NCBI GenBank assembly: GCA_030068075.1
Contig: CM057839.1
Location: 19,075,167 to 19,139,166, forward strand
Direction of reading: 5' to 3'
Length of the DNA stretch: 64,000 nucleotides
Origin: Paguma larvata
Lineage: Eukaryota > Chordata > Mammalia > Carnivora > Viverridae
Below are positions 49,901-60,225 of the stretch, in pieces. Position 1 is the first letter of the stretch; each line of letters begins with the position of its first letter. Both the position numbers and the translations under genes were made by a program. Below the pieces are notes generated by a model. The model ran no database searches. It was not told the DNA's origin and saw only the letters and a program-made list of their open reading frames with translations.

Positions 49901-51225
49901 GAACATTTGCTTGACAGTTCAGGAAAGATTAAAATACAAGGTCTTTTACAGGTTTTCATCACTTAACCAAGAGCTTTGGTGTCTGGGTGGTACTGCCATT
50001 AAGAGTTTAGAAGGTATGAAACAAATTAACTGGACTGTGTTGCTTTATGTGAAAGAGGTTTTATTATCAAAGAATAAGATTCATATGTTTATCACATTGC
50101 ACTTGACAGAAGTTTTGTTCCATAACGGACTATCATCAAGATAGCGTGTTTTCTGCACTGTTTAATACCACCTATTCAAATGGTGAACAGAAGCTAAAGT
50201 AGAACCCATCTCTGACTGCAGAGTTTTTCCTGAGACAGTATTTTCAATTCTGGGCAGAGTAAGTTGAAATCCTGAAACTACTCAAGGGGCTCTAGATTGT
50301 ACCTGGCTATACATTCTCTTTATCATGAGACTTAATCGTTTACTGAGGCACCTAATGTCAACTCTTATAATGATGGTCTTTTAGAAGGTGTTATCTTTTC
50401 AGATGCATCTCTCATTGTCATGAGATACTGACAGGCAGATACTGATAGGAAGAACGTACACTTTCTTTCATCATCATTGGCATTCCTGTCTCTAGAAATC
50501 AATGTACGCTTGGAGGATAAAGAAAGTCACACAGAACTGGGAAGCATCAGAAAGGAAATTTGAGACATAGAAGGCATAGCTGCGGTAGAACTTAAAGAAT
50601 TTGGCTCATTTTAATGGGTTAAATGATGGGTTTCTGGGTTGAGAAGGTGTTAGGGGGTGTTGATTATGTTGAGTGGCGTGTTAGATTTGTATATGCGCAA
50701 ATTTACCAGCTTAGAACACCTGTTTGTTATCTCAATTTAATAGGTCAAAAGTATGGTGTGTATCTGGTTCCTCTGCCTGGGGTCTCCCAAAGCTGAAAAA
50801 TCAAGGTATTATTGTCTGGACTGTATTCTCATCTAGAGCTAGGGGTTCTTTTCCAAGCTCACAGGTTTTTGACACAATTCTATTCAAGTAAGTGGGAATA
50901 AAGTTGCCTTCCTTGCCATGTGCCCCCTGCCTCCCACTTCATCTTTCAAGACAATAAGCATCTCCCTTTCAACCTAATGCTTAGCCCAAATCTGTCACTT
51001 CACAATCAGTCTTCACAAAGAACTTAGTCCCTTCTAAGAACTTACCTGACTAGGTCAGGCTTAGATATGGCTTTCTTCAAGTCCATGGTCATGTAACCTC
51101 CCAATCACAGGAATAAGACTTACTCCCTAGAGATATCAGCCATACACAGCACTTGCAGGCGATTTTGAAAGGCATTTTAGTATTCATTATATGAATTTAG
51201 TTTCGTTGTATGAAATTTTAGTGAG
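46979..51225. other. 4.2 kb of repeat-poor unique DNA, no gene seen
   Basis: T-runs lie at about 47386-47410 and 47708-47724. No frame above 77 codons, no domain and no RNA gene. The interval 48180-48450 may contain a very old L1 relic, but the similarity is too weak to assign. Confidence 0.5.
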
Positions 51226-51409
51226 CTGTACTTTTTTTTAAATGTTCATTTATTTCGAGAGAGCAAATCCCAAGTAGGCTCCACACTGTCAGTGCAGAGC
51301 CAGTTGCAAGGTTCAATCCCATGGACCACGAGGTCATGGCCTGAGCAGAAATCAAGCATCAGATGCTCAACCAAATAAGCCACACAGGCTCCCCATAATG
51401 AGCTATACT
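51218..51409 (-). mobile_element. CAN-SINE lacking most of its CT block, with target-site duplication
   Basis: Minus-strand copy. TTAGTGAGCTGTACT before and ATAATGAGCTATACT after the element form a duplication. The GA-rich middle is reduced to GAGAGAGCAAATCCC. Confidence 0.9.
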
Positions 51410-51945
51410 GATTATCCATATTCAGTGAAAGCACTTAAAATGCATGCATACATGTAAAGGGATGAGAATAAGGAACTTTGAAAGACTTAGAATTTTAAAG
51501 AAAATGTTTTCTACAGACCCATGACCTTCAGCTAAACTCTACTGATCATTTTTCTAATATACAATCAAAACTATTTAGCATTTATTACCAAGTTATAATA
51601 AGTATCAGTGCATGGTACTTAATACAACCTAGGATCAGACTCTTGAAGATAGGGAATTTTAGTATAGGATACCAGTTGTACTGTAGATCAGTAAGGATAA
51701 TGGGACTGAATACTAACAGGACTTTTCATTCAAAACAAGAAAGCTTGTATTCAACCCCTCTGGCATACTTAAAACTCTGTTAATACTGTAAAGATACCAA
51801 GAGTCCAAGTCTTGACCATTTAAGAAATTCATGATTTGACTAGAATAAGCCATTGCTCTACGAAAGTCACAAGTGCTTAACTATGTAGTGCTCACTCTCA
51901 AGGCAGTGCAGAAGTAGAAAAAGCAAAGTATTAGGAGTTGACATT
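51410..51945. other. Unique DNA, no gene seen
   Basis: No recognisable feature. Confidence 0.5.
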
Positions 51946-52740
51946 TTGTTTCAGAGGCTCTAGATAATAGTGTGACCTGGGCTTTGAAGGATGACTAGTA
52001 CATGAACACAGGCAGTGGATGAAGGATGGGATTATGGATTTTAGTCTGAACACAAAAGTAGTTTCCAAAACTGATTGGATAGAGGGTATATGCTGTGGAC
52101 AAGTGTATTTGAACAGAAGGAGTAGGGATGACTTGTTGGGTATTTTTAAGATCCTAAGAGGCACTGTACACAAAAGATCTGGAGAGTGACATGATCAAAA
52201 TGGTGTTTCGTAAAGATTATTTTGGGGTGATGTGTAGGTTATAGAAGATTGTGGAAATGCCAAAGATAGGAAAACGAGAAGGCCATTTCCATAATGCAAG
52301 TTGAAATCTCTCTACCTTCGTGGTAAATGTGGAACCAGAGGAGATTGAATCACCAAGACTTGGAGAAGAAACCATTGGAATTGGAGACATCTGGTCTTTA
52401 GCCAAGTTGGAGCACGTTATCAACATCTTCCTGGTTTTTAATCTGGTTGGTCAGAAGATGGTTAGCACCTTAAAATAACTGACAAGCTCCATTAAAATCC
52501 AGTTTTGAAGACAAAGAGCCTAGTTATAAGCAGGCGTATTGACCTTGGGAGGATGGCTGGATATTCAAATATACATGCTCTAAGTTTCAAACAGCACCAG
52601 AAATAGCTAAGTTCATGATTATAGGTAAAGATTTCCAAATAATTAGAAGAATTAGAGGATACAGGGGTGAAAGATTTCATGGTGAACATAAAGGAAATAT
52701 CATTAAAGATTTAAAGAAAGTTTTGTGGGACTGTTTCTGT
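51946..52740 (+). repeat. Probable ancient mammalian repeat, family unassigned
   Basis: Phrases such as GAGAGTGACATGATCAAAAT, CGTAAAGATTATTTTGGGGT and GAAAGATTTCATGGTGAACA resemble in order a repeat seen widely in mammals. I cannot name it with confidence. Minus-strand frames of 65-80 codons across it have no domain. Confidence 0.4.
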
Positions 52741-53345
52741 TACAGCAAGAAACATTAAAAATGAGGAGAGTCAAGTTAAAAGGCAAATAGAATCAACAGA
52801 TAAGTAGTTCATCAGACAGATGATGGGGGAGAAACAAGAAAAAACATTTGTTTCAGTTATTTAAGAAAGTAGAAATTTTCATGTATTCACTTAACATGTA
52901 TTAGATTCTTCATATCTACTACATATGTGCCAGACTGGGTCTGTATGTGTGTAGGTGTTCAAGGAACACACAAAATTTAACAAAGATTTCTCAAAAAATC
53001 CTAGAAGTGGTAGGGTCTTGAGGTAGTAACATATACCTACCACACAATATTTTTTTTGATTTTCTACAGCAAAAAATCCATAAGTTGCAAGCATATTTAC
53101 TAGACCTGTGTATGAAGCTTGCTCATTGTTAACAGCCTTGCCCATGTTTTTTTTAAAGAGATACCACACCAAACATGTAGACCAATGATAGTTATTGGTC
53201 ACTAAAAACCTAAGCAAATAAAATTTTTTATTCTTCCATATGTTTACAATTCTATTTGAGGATCATAAGCTATATACTTCATCTGGAAATGCAAAGATCA
53301 TTTTTAAAGGAACTAAAGCACAGGCCAACTAAGGTCACACCAACA
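52741..53345. other. Unique DNA, no gene seen
   Basis: The 108-aa minus frame at 52891-53217 has no recognisable domain; it looks like chance translation of AT-rich DNA. Confidence 0.5.
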
Positions 53346-53349
53346 AAGA

Positions 53350-53578
53350 AAAATTTTTTTTTTTTTTTTTGAGAGAGCAAGCGAGCATGCAAGCGCGAAC
53401 ACGCATTCACATGCCAAAGCGGGGAAGGGGTGAGAAGGATACATAGAATTCAAAGAAGCCTCCAGCCTCTGAGTGTCAGCACTAGCTAGATGTGGGGCTC
53501 AAGCTCACCAACTGTGAGATCATGACCTGAGCCAAAGTCGGATGCTTAAGCAGCGGAGTTGAGCCACCCAGGTTCTCC
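53350..53578 (-). mobile_element. CAN-SINE
   Basis: Minus-strand copy starting with a T-run (53354-53371). GA block variants read GCAAGCGAGCATGCAAGCGC. The head complement GAGTTGAGCCACCCAGGTTC carries a small insertion. Confidence 0.9.
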
Positions 53579-53724
53579 AACAAACAGAATCTTAGGCTAT
53601 TCAAGCACATGTCAAATTTATCCTAAGTCTGTGTGCAAACCTCTAGGACTTTGTTCCATAACTACATCAATTGTAACTAACAGAAGATGCTATTTAGTGT
53701 TCAAAGTAAATTGTGTATCTTAAT
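53579..53724. other. Unique DNA
   Basis: No recognisable feature. Confidence 0.45.
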
Positions 53725-53840
53725 TGAATCCTTGCAGTTACATTAGGAAGCAATAACTATTGTATTTTACTTTACAGATAAGGAAATTGAGGCAGATCAC
53801 TCCAGTTCACCAAGTAGAAGAGCCAAGATTTAAGGATTTT
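53725..53840 (-). mobile_element. MIR SINE relic
   Basis: TATTGTATTTTACTTTACAG, then ATAAGGAAATTGAGGCAGAT and AGTAGAAGAGCCAAGATT, follow the complement of MIR order. Confidence 0.7.
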
Positions 53841-54175
53841 GTTTTAACTGATGAATATTAGCTGAAAGAACTTAGGTATCTGTCTTCAAAGACTGCCACT
53901 TTTGGTGTTCACAGAATACTTAGAATGAATCTGTAAATACTACTCAGAAGTTAGGGTAATTTTTGGTACAATGACTCGGTCCTTCCTTTCTCCTATCCCC
54001 GGGGAAGGAGTGGGGTTACCTAGTCCAGCATTGACAAGGGACAGAACTGACAATCAATTGCTCCTTTTCCGGTCTTAGGCTTCCCCCAGTCCTGAGGTCT
54101 GACTGAGGAAAGTCTGTCTACATCAGAGTAAAGTAGCTACAGAAATTCTACAACAGCTGGCCTTCTGAACAGTAT

Positions 54176-54215
<40 letters not shown>

Positions 54216-55065
54216 ACCTTTTTCCATTTCTCAAAGCAGCCATCCGTCCTGAAGGAAACTTACACTTGCTAAAAACAACTTCTGCACAAAGCCTAGTTAA
54301 ATATGAGGGCTTTCTTCACCTCCAGATAGAAGTTTTCACTTTAAAGCAAAGGGGGGAGAGAGGCATAGAAAACGGTCTATTCTAGTTCTGGCAGTTTATA
54401 TTGGACTTTTCATTGTCCTATGTAACATCAAGTGTCAATTGGATCAGCTTTTCTAAAATACAATCAGATGTACATTTTCCTAAAAATTTAAAAGCCATAT
54501 TGTTACCGTTTTCCCCTGAGGTTATCATAGATCAAATAGAGAAAGGAAAGTCAAAATAAACCTTATTTCTACCATCACCTAGTATTGTAAGGAATGTATA
54601 TATAGGCTGAAATACCAGACAAAAAGCTTGTAAAATTCTGAAAATAGAGTAACCGATGCCAAATGATGACTTTCTGAAAAAAAATCTATGATTTTGACTG
54701 TTCTCACTTTTATAGGTTGTATTACAATTGATAAGTTTTTTTCTTCCCTATTCTCCTTCAATTCTAATTCAAGCTAAAAGAATAGCTATTTTCATTTCAA
54801 GGTTTAGAGCTTCACACATCTAGTTTCTTATTTGAAGGCAAGATGGTTTTATATTCAAAATCTGTAATTTAGGTTTCCAACAGACTCCAGGCAATAAACA
54901 TGCTATTCTTTACTCTGAACGCTTTGCCCCAGATTTGGCTTTAGAAAATTAAGTTTGCCAGTAATGTAGACAGCTACAGTTAACTTTAAAGTAGTACTTT
55001 TTTCAGGCAACTGAGTGCCTAAGAGAAAAATCAGAACCCTACTTCTATCCACGCGATGAGTTTCC

Positions 55066-55096
<31 letters not shown>

Positions 55097-57605
55097 GTCA
55101 GATACTGTGTCATTCTAAATCTAAACCATTACAGTCCTCCTAATGGCCTTTTGTCCTCTGACCCATTCCAGTCAGTTATGCAATGAAAAACATTACCAGT
55201 ACTGTCTCAGAGATGCCAATCTAAGAAAGCTACTGCTAAATTGTTCTTATTCTTATATGCTCTGAAGTATAGAGGCAAGCCCTTGGGCCATTCTCACTTC
55301 CAAAAGTATACACAGAGTTCAAATTTAGCCTAACATAGCTACTTCCTTCAGGCAATTATTAAAGGAGTCTGTATCCTGAATAATGACAAAATGCTACATT
55401 ACTAAAGTTAGAATCACTATTTTTACAGAAAGTTAAAGTAAGTCCCTCAACGGTATTACATAGCATTCTGTAAAAGACGTTTGGGTGTTTCTGTTGGAAG
55501 GACAAGGACTGTTGTCTGCATTTCTTCACTATGCTCTTTCGATGAACATGTTAATGTTTCTGTAACTCAAGTGTTATTAGAGAAAGTCAAAATATGCTTT
55601 AGGCAGCGTTTCTGTTTGAGTATTTAACATTAAGTGTTGTAGAAGAAATTGTATTAAGTAGTTTGCAAATGTAGGCAGCTAACATTTGGACTAAGGTCCT
55701 TTACCTTGGCTTTCAAAACTGCAATGCTATTATGATGTTTGCACAGTTATCACACAACAGTGGGGTTAATAAAATCTCCTGCTGAACCAATGTCTAGATA
55801 CCGGAGATGCCTAGTTACTGAGCTAGAACGAAGTTCTCAGTTTAGATCAAACGAGTCAGTTACCACCTGTATAGGACTCAAAACAAACCACAGCCCCCAA
55901 GTAGGTTATGTTGCTGCAGTTAAGCTAGTGTATGGTGTGTGAAAGTTCTCCATGTATGAAAAACCTTACAGATGGCAGAGTTTCCAGACAATTCTGTGAG
56001 AAAGAATGGAACTTGGATTAAGCCAATCCTCAGATTCTAAATGTTCAGAGAAAACATTTCCTCCATTCAGAAAGTAAATAGTGAGCAGTCTTTTGATCAG
56101 ACTTCTCTTTGAGGGACAACACAAAGCCTCCCTCCGAAGAAACGGGCACTGGGCAGGAATATCGGTAAGATACTTTTCAGAAGGATTGCAGTAGAGGAGA
56201 TTTAAGTGAAGCACATGCCTTAAGTTTCTGTTCATATTACCTGTCCAATAGAACCTCTTCCTGGTCTAAAGATCGGCTGTCTATTAAACAGAGTTCCAAG
56301 TTATAGGAGGCACTTTTTACCAGCCAACTAAACTTCAAGGCTTTTTTACCTTGCTTCTACCAGTTTTGTTAAAACTAAAAATTAAAGAGTTGGCATTCAT
56401 CGCCTTTATGTTCTACAATAGAATGGAAATACTTGAAATTCTTGATGCCAATAGCTTTGAAACTTTTGTGTTACCCTGGCCATGTTCATGTATTTGTAAT
56501 GATGGTAAAGAATTACTGGGTAGTTTATGTCTGGAGGAAGAAAAGTCTCTGGCTCGAAGACCTTTCCAGAAGAGATTTAGCATCATTATTTCTGAAATAT
56601 GACCTTCCCCAGCAGCAGCATTTCTAATTATACTCCCAAATAAGAATACCCTGTGAAGACCAGACCCATCTTTGTGACTTACAGCATTCCGTTCTATTGG
56701 AAAGCAAGCACTCGTTGCAGCAAAAATGGTGTTAAGAATTGTGGATTGAAAAAAGGCAGCCTTTTGAATGCACCAATTCCCCTTGTTAGTATATAACAGT
56801 GGCAGTAATTATGGGCCATAGAGGGCCACATTCTCAAGTATGCTTTGAGAAAAATCCATCACTGTCAGCACTTCTGGCCTTGGTTATGTTCTCCTGAGCA
56901 TCAAGAGAATGAGTTTGAACAAAAGTCATGTACAGAACCACAGTATATGTTTAAGAAGTTTCAAGCTGCTGTATAACTTCTCCAACTAGTTCCTTCAGAA
57001 AAGAAAATGAAGGATACCAATATGTTTAGATTTTATAAATTTGCAGTCCTTGGCAACATACATTTGAAAGGTTGAGAATAATAACCAGAACATCCTCACA
57101 AACAGGCTTTTAGAGTTTTGGTATTTATAAAATCTCAATGTTGTTCTCATAGAATTCTGGAGTCTTTTTTTTTTTTTATTTCTATTTTTCAAACCTCCAT
57201 TAGTCTCAATCCTTTTTTTTTTTTGATACTGTTTTTGTATTTTGCTAACTTTCATATCTATTTACCCAGGTAATTTACAACATGAGAAAAATTGAGGTCA
57301 CCACAACACAAAGCAAAGGGAAAGAATAAATTTAAGGGTTTCCTTGGAAATTCTCAGCACTTTCACAAATTGTGTGTCTGGGCCTCATTCCGGTAGTCCC
57401 TGATGTACAATCATAACCTCAGATTATACCAGTGTTCAGAGCATTTTCAGAATGTCGATACAACCACTCATCTTCCAGAGCAAGAGAGGCAGATAGAGGA
57501 TTTCCTCTATGTCACTCTCTTTGAAAACACAACTACTTAGAAACCCAGAGTAAGATCCTCGGATGCTTGATAAGGACACCAAGTAATTAGCACACCAAAT
57601 AATTA
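53841..57605. other. Repeat-poor unique DNA, no gene seen
   Basis: Contains a (CA)n tract at 54180-54214, a poly(A) run at 55067-55094 and T-runs at 57164-57178 and 57214-57224. No frame has a recognised domain (longest 86-89 codons). It could carry conserved non-coding elements, which sequence reading alone cannot show. Confidence 0.5.
54180..54214. repeat. (CA)n microsatellite, about 17 units
   Basis: A pure AC run, likely polymorphic. Confidence 0.96.
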
Positions 57606-57609
57606 GCAA

Positions 57610-57785
57610 TTGCTTCGCATTTACTGTATACTCCTGTTCATTTATTAAATCTTAACACTGATGTAGGTATCATTGCTATTTTTCACATAAGAGGCACAAA
57701 AAAAGGTAGAAATTTGCCAAAGATTCCACAGCCAGTGAGTGATTAAAGATTTCAGCCATCTGTATATCTTGAACCCCTCAGACCA
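57610..57785 (-). mobile_element. MIR SINE relic
   Basis: AATCTTAACACTGATGTAGG, ATCATTGCTATTTTTCACAT and GATTCCACAGCCAGTGAGTG follow the complement of MIR (TTAATCCTCACAACAACCC-like through CACACAGCTAGTAAGTG-like). Confidence 0.68.
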
Positions 57786-58044
57786 TTCTTTGCTTGCCTC
57801 TGAACATCCTTATTTTAAAATGGTCTTTCTACCCTTACTTTAGAACAAGTACCCATAAGCCTATCAATCATAATTGGAAAACATGTTCATTCTGAAGGTC
57901 ATCCTTGAGCTACTCGATGTCAGAACCCTTGTTCTCATTTGAGATTCTCTGGTATGTGGCAGCCACTCTACTGGACATATGGGGTTTGGTAGAAAACTAA
58001 AGAGATATGGTTCTTGCCCTCAAAAGGTTCTCGTCCCAAAGACT
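57786..58044. other. Unique DNA
   Basis: No recognisable feature. Confidence 0.45.
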
Positions 58045-58195
58045 ATACATTAGATTCTCAGCTTTAACAACCACGTATCAGAACCATCTGGGAAGCTCTT
58101 GAGAGCCAGACCTATCTCAACATAATCACATCTAGTTATCCAGAATCAGGATTAGTAACTAGAATTGGCATGGATTTTTGTAGAGACCCCTGATG
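58045..58195 (+). mobile_element. MER5-like hAT DNA transposon relic
   Basis: ATTCTCAGCTTTAACAACCA, TATCAGAACCATCTGGGAAG and CCAGAATCAGGATTAGTAA match the order of MER5A/B-type non-autonomous elements. It is short and non-coding. Confidence 0.5.
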
Positions 58196-58870
58196 ACTTT
58201 CTCTGCAGAGAAGATCATCTTCCAGCCTATTACTAAGGCTGATGATCTAGTCAAAACAAAAACCTAGCTACAAAATTTATTATCAAATATGAAAGTGTGA
58301 TAGAGGTCAAAGAGATTTCTCTAGAGAAGCATCAATTAACCTAATGCCAAAATAATGAACTGAATTTAGGAAGATGAAGTCACTCTTATGAGCATTTCTG
58401 GAAGAGGGAAACATGTGGATGGCCAGGCCTCAGTGTGTTCCAAGAACAGACAAGGGCATTGTTGTCAGAATATAATGTGGGAGGTATCAAGCCACCTAAA
58501 ATGAGTCAGGATCAAATATTCATGGTTCTTGTTACAGTCTGGTAAAGTAAGGTGGAGGAGATCCTCAGCTTTGGTGTCCTTCCCCTGTATTTTTAGTTCT
58601 CTTTTCCTAGACGTCTGTAGACACTGCAGAAAATTAAAACCTAAAAGGTAGGTGCAGTCTCAAACGAGCATATGCAGTTTTCCTTGTAAAATAGTTTTCT
58701 TGATTGGCCATCTCATGGATTCTGCTTTGCAGGAAGCACAGAGAGGTAGCACAAGGGATCTGTAACAAGACATCATAGAAGCTAGGGAGCAGCCTGAGGG
58801 GCTGTATGCAAATAGTAGCACAAATAGATGGCTGGTATCAGATAGCCTCTATGCAGACTTCTGTCTCTGT
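58196..58870. other. Unique DNA, no gene seen
   Basis: No recognisable gene or repeat. Confidence 0.5.
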
Positions 58871-58874
58871 TCTA

Positions 58875-59054
58875 GTTTTATTTTTTATGTTTAACTCTTT
58901 TTGAGAGACAGAGAGGCTGAAGAAGAGCAGAGTGAGGGAGACAGAGGATCCAAAGCAGGCTCTGCATTGCCAGCAGAGAGCCCAATGCGGGACTCGAACC
59001 CAAGAACCGGGAGATGACGACTTGAGCCAAAGTTGGGCACCTAACCCACTGAGC
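58875..59054 (-). mobile_element. CAN-SINE interrupted by the ERV
   Basis: Minus-strand SINE with a T-rich left end, GA block, GCGGGACTCGAACCCAAGAA and TAACCCACTGAGC. It stops at 59054, before the final 14 or so bases expected at the head end (CACCCAGGTGCCCC in other copies). At that point sequence beginning TGTTGGGAGC starts, so the ERV inserted into this SINE and the missing head should lie beyond the far LTR, outside the window. Confidence 0.88.
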
Positions 59055-59132
59055 TGTTGGGAGCTGGAGGCCTTGAGAGATGTTGAGAGTCAGAGACCTT
59101 GAGCGGTGTTGGGAGCCGGAAGCTTTGAGTGC
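59055..59132 (+). repeat. Three tandem 26-bp units at the start of U3
   Basis: Units begin at 59055 (TGTTGGGAGC), 59081 (TGTTGAGAGT) and 59107 (TGTTGGGAGC), each continuing as GGAGGCCTTGAG-like sequence. Spacing is exactly 26 bp. Units 1 and 3 are closest to each other. Confidence 0.95.
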
Positions 59133-59332
59133 AGCCTTTGTCCTGGAGTCAGGACCGCAACCATGTCACGTGTGGGGAGGTTCAGAATGCTTTTGTAGAG
59201 TTTGATATAACAGGATACATTTTGCCTGGATGGCTATCACGAGTGCTTCTGGTTAACGTCATGCTGAGCTTTTATCTCCTGAGAACTAGTGAGAGGAGAT
59301 GTGCCTCGCACGTACACCACCCTCAGATTGTG

Positions 59333-59356
59333 GATAAATACCCGAGTGAAAATAAA
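59333..59356 (+). promoter_or_regulatory. TATA-like box and polyadenylation signal of the LTR
   Basis: GATAAATA (59333-59340) is the best TATA-like match and AATAAA (59351-59356) follows 11 bases later. If the TATA call is right, transcription would start near 59363-59370, leaving AATAAA just upstream of R. That arrangement is known in some betaretroviruses with a short R. Neither site was tested against alternatives. Confidence 0.5.
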
Positions 59357-59477
59357 CTTGGGGCTGGTGACGCTTGGGAGCGCCAGCCCTCCCTTAACAA
59401 CTGCGCCTTGTGTATCAGTTCATCCTCGCCCCCCGATCAGGAAACGTTCGATTCAGCGACGGCTGGTCCCCCGCAAG

Positions 59478-59495
59478 TGGCGCCCGAACAGGGAC
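59478..59495 (+). other. Primer binding site, tRNA-Lys3 type
   Basis: TGGCGCCCGAACAGGGAC is an exact 18-base match to the complement of the 3' end of tRNA-Lys(UUU), also called Lys3, the primer used by MMTV and lentiviruses. It starts two bases after the LTR's CA end and sets minus-strand DNA synthesis start. Confidence 0.97.
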
Positions 59496-59567
59496 CTGAA
59501 ACAGGGGATCCGGTGAAGGACACCGCTCGGTAGGGGCCCAGCCTGAAAAGAAGGCTATCTTTTTGGA

Positions 59568-59580
59568 GAGCGGTAAGTAC
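59568..59580 (+). promoter_or_regulatory. Major 5' splice donor candidate
   Basis: GAGCGGTAAGTAC matches the donor consensus, with the GT at 59573-59574, lying between the primer binding site and the gag ATG. Its position is right for the donor used to make subgenomic env mRNA in a betaretrovirus. Confidence 0.75.
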
Positions 59581-59592
59581 TAAGGGAGCAAC

Positions 59593-60225
59593 ATGGGGCA
59601 GACAGGGAGCAGTGCATTATATATAAAGGGATTAAAGCACATGCTCGCCGCCCGAGGGGCAAAAGTAAGGAGAGTTCTTTTCGAGTATATAGAGAAAGTA
59701 TGCCCCTGGTTCCCCGAAGAGGGAACTGTAAGTATAGATACCTGGACTAAGGTAGGAAAGAAATTACAGGATTATTACACTGCTAACGGACCGCACAAGG
59801 TCCCAGTTGATGCTTTCACTCTCTGGAATCTGATCAGAGATACTTTAGATCCTGTCCATGAAGGGACTAAGTTTAATTCTGCTTATGAACCTAATGAAAC
59901 AACTCCTGTGTCACCAAGATCAAAAACTCTTACTGCTCCCATGGCTGCACATTTAAAAGATTCATTTAATGATGATGATGGTTTTAGAGATAAAGAGAAC
60001 CAAATAGATTTGGAAGAAGAGAAAATAAAATGTGCTGAGGGAAGGAAAACTGAAAACTTATACATTGTTATTGATAGAAAAAATAATAGTTTTCCAGTAA
60101 CTTTTGGTATATTCCATGTCAGGGATGCCTTAGATCCCCAGGTGGAGGCTGAAAAGTTAACTAGAGCGCTAAAGAGTACGCCTCCTGAGGAGGAGAAACC
60201 AATTTATAGACATCGATATATATAG
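59593..60225 (+). CDS. gag: Gag N-terminal ORF (matrix region), 210 aa, truncated
   Basis: The frame begins ATGGGGCAG (Met-Gly-Gln) about 97 bases after the primer binding site. Gly2 and MGQTGS fit an N-myristoylation signal. Residues about 1-95 have the betaretroviral matrix (MA) pattern: a basic N-terminal helix region (KGLKHMLAARGAKVRR), the WFPEEGTVSIDTW segment and KVPVDAFTLWNLIRD. Residues 115-165 are acidic and low in hydrophobics. A stop (TAG, 60223-60225) follows an ATAG-rich tract (ATCGATATATATAG). Typical betaretroviral Gag is 590-660 aa with capsid and zinc-knuckle nucleocapsid; neither is visible, so about two thirds is missing. MA directs Gag to the membrane; this product could at most be a matrix-like fragment. 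The open frame may be recent insertion or chance; expression is unknown. Confidence 0.85.
   Translation: MGQTGSSALYIKGLKHMLAARGAKVRRVLFEYIEKVCPWFPEEGTVSIDTWTKVGKKLQDYYTANGPHKVPVDAFTLWNLIRDTLDPVHEGTKFNSAYEPNETTPVSPRSKTLTAPMAAHLKDSFNDDDGFRDKENQIDLEEEKIKCAEGRKTENLYIVIDRKNNSFPVTFGIFHVRDALDPQVEAEKLTRALKSTPPEEEKPIYRHRYI

Larger units (their letters stand above)
59055..59475 (+). repeat. Candidate 5' LTR, 421 bp
   Basis: The left end TGTTGG abuts the broken SINE; the right end CCCGCA lies two bases before the primer binding site. TG...CA ends and the position fit a betaretroviral LTR, although about 420 bp is at the short end for the group. The U3 starts with three 26-bp tandem units. A TATA-like GATAAATA lies at 59333-59340 and AATAAA at 59351-59356. 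The 3' LTR needed to confirm the ends is outside the window. Confidence 0.78.

Noticed and set aside
52891..53217. 108-aa minus-strand frame
   Set aside because: No domain seen, and it crosses a simple T-run; judged chance.
54180..54214. Regular repeats considered as a CRISPR array
   Set aside because: These are dinucleotide runs with no spacers, in a mammalian genome; no array of direct repeats with unique spacers exists in the window.
1..59054. tRNA-Lys-like sequences at the heads of many SINEs
   Set aside because: They are diverged tRNA-derived promoters of retroposons attached to CT blocks and A tails; none folds as an intact tRNA gene by eye.
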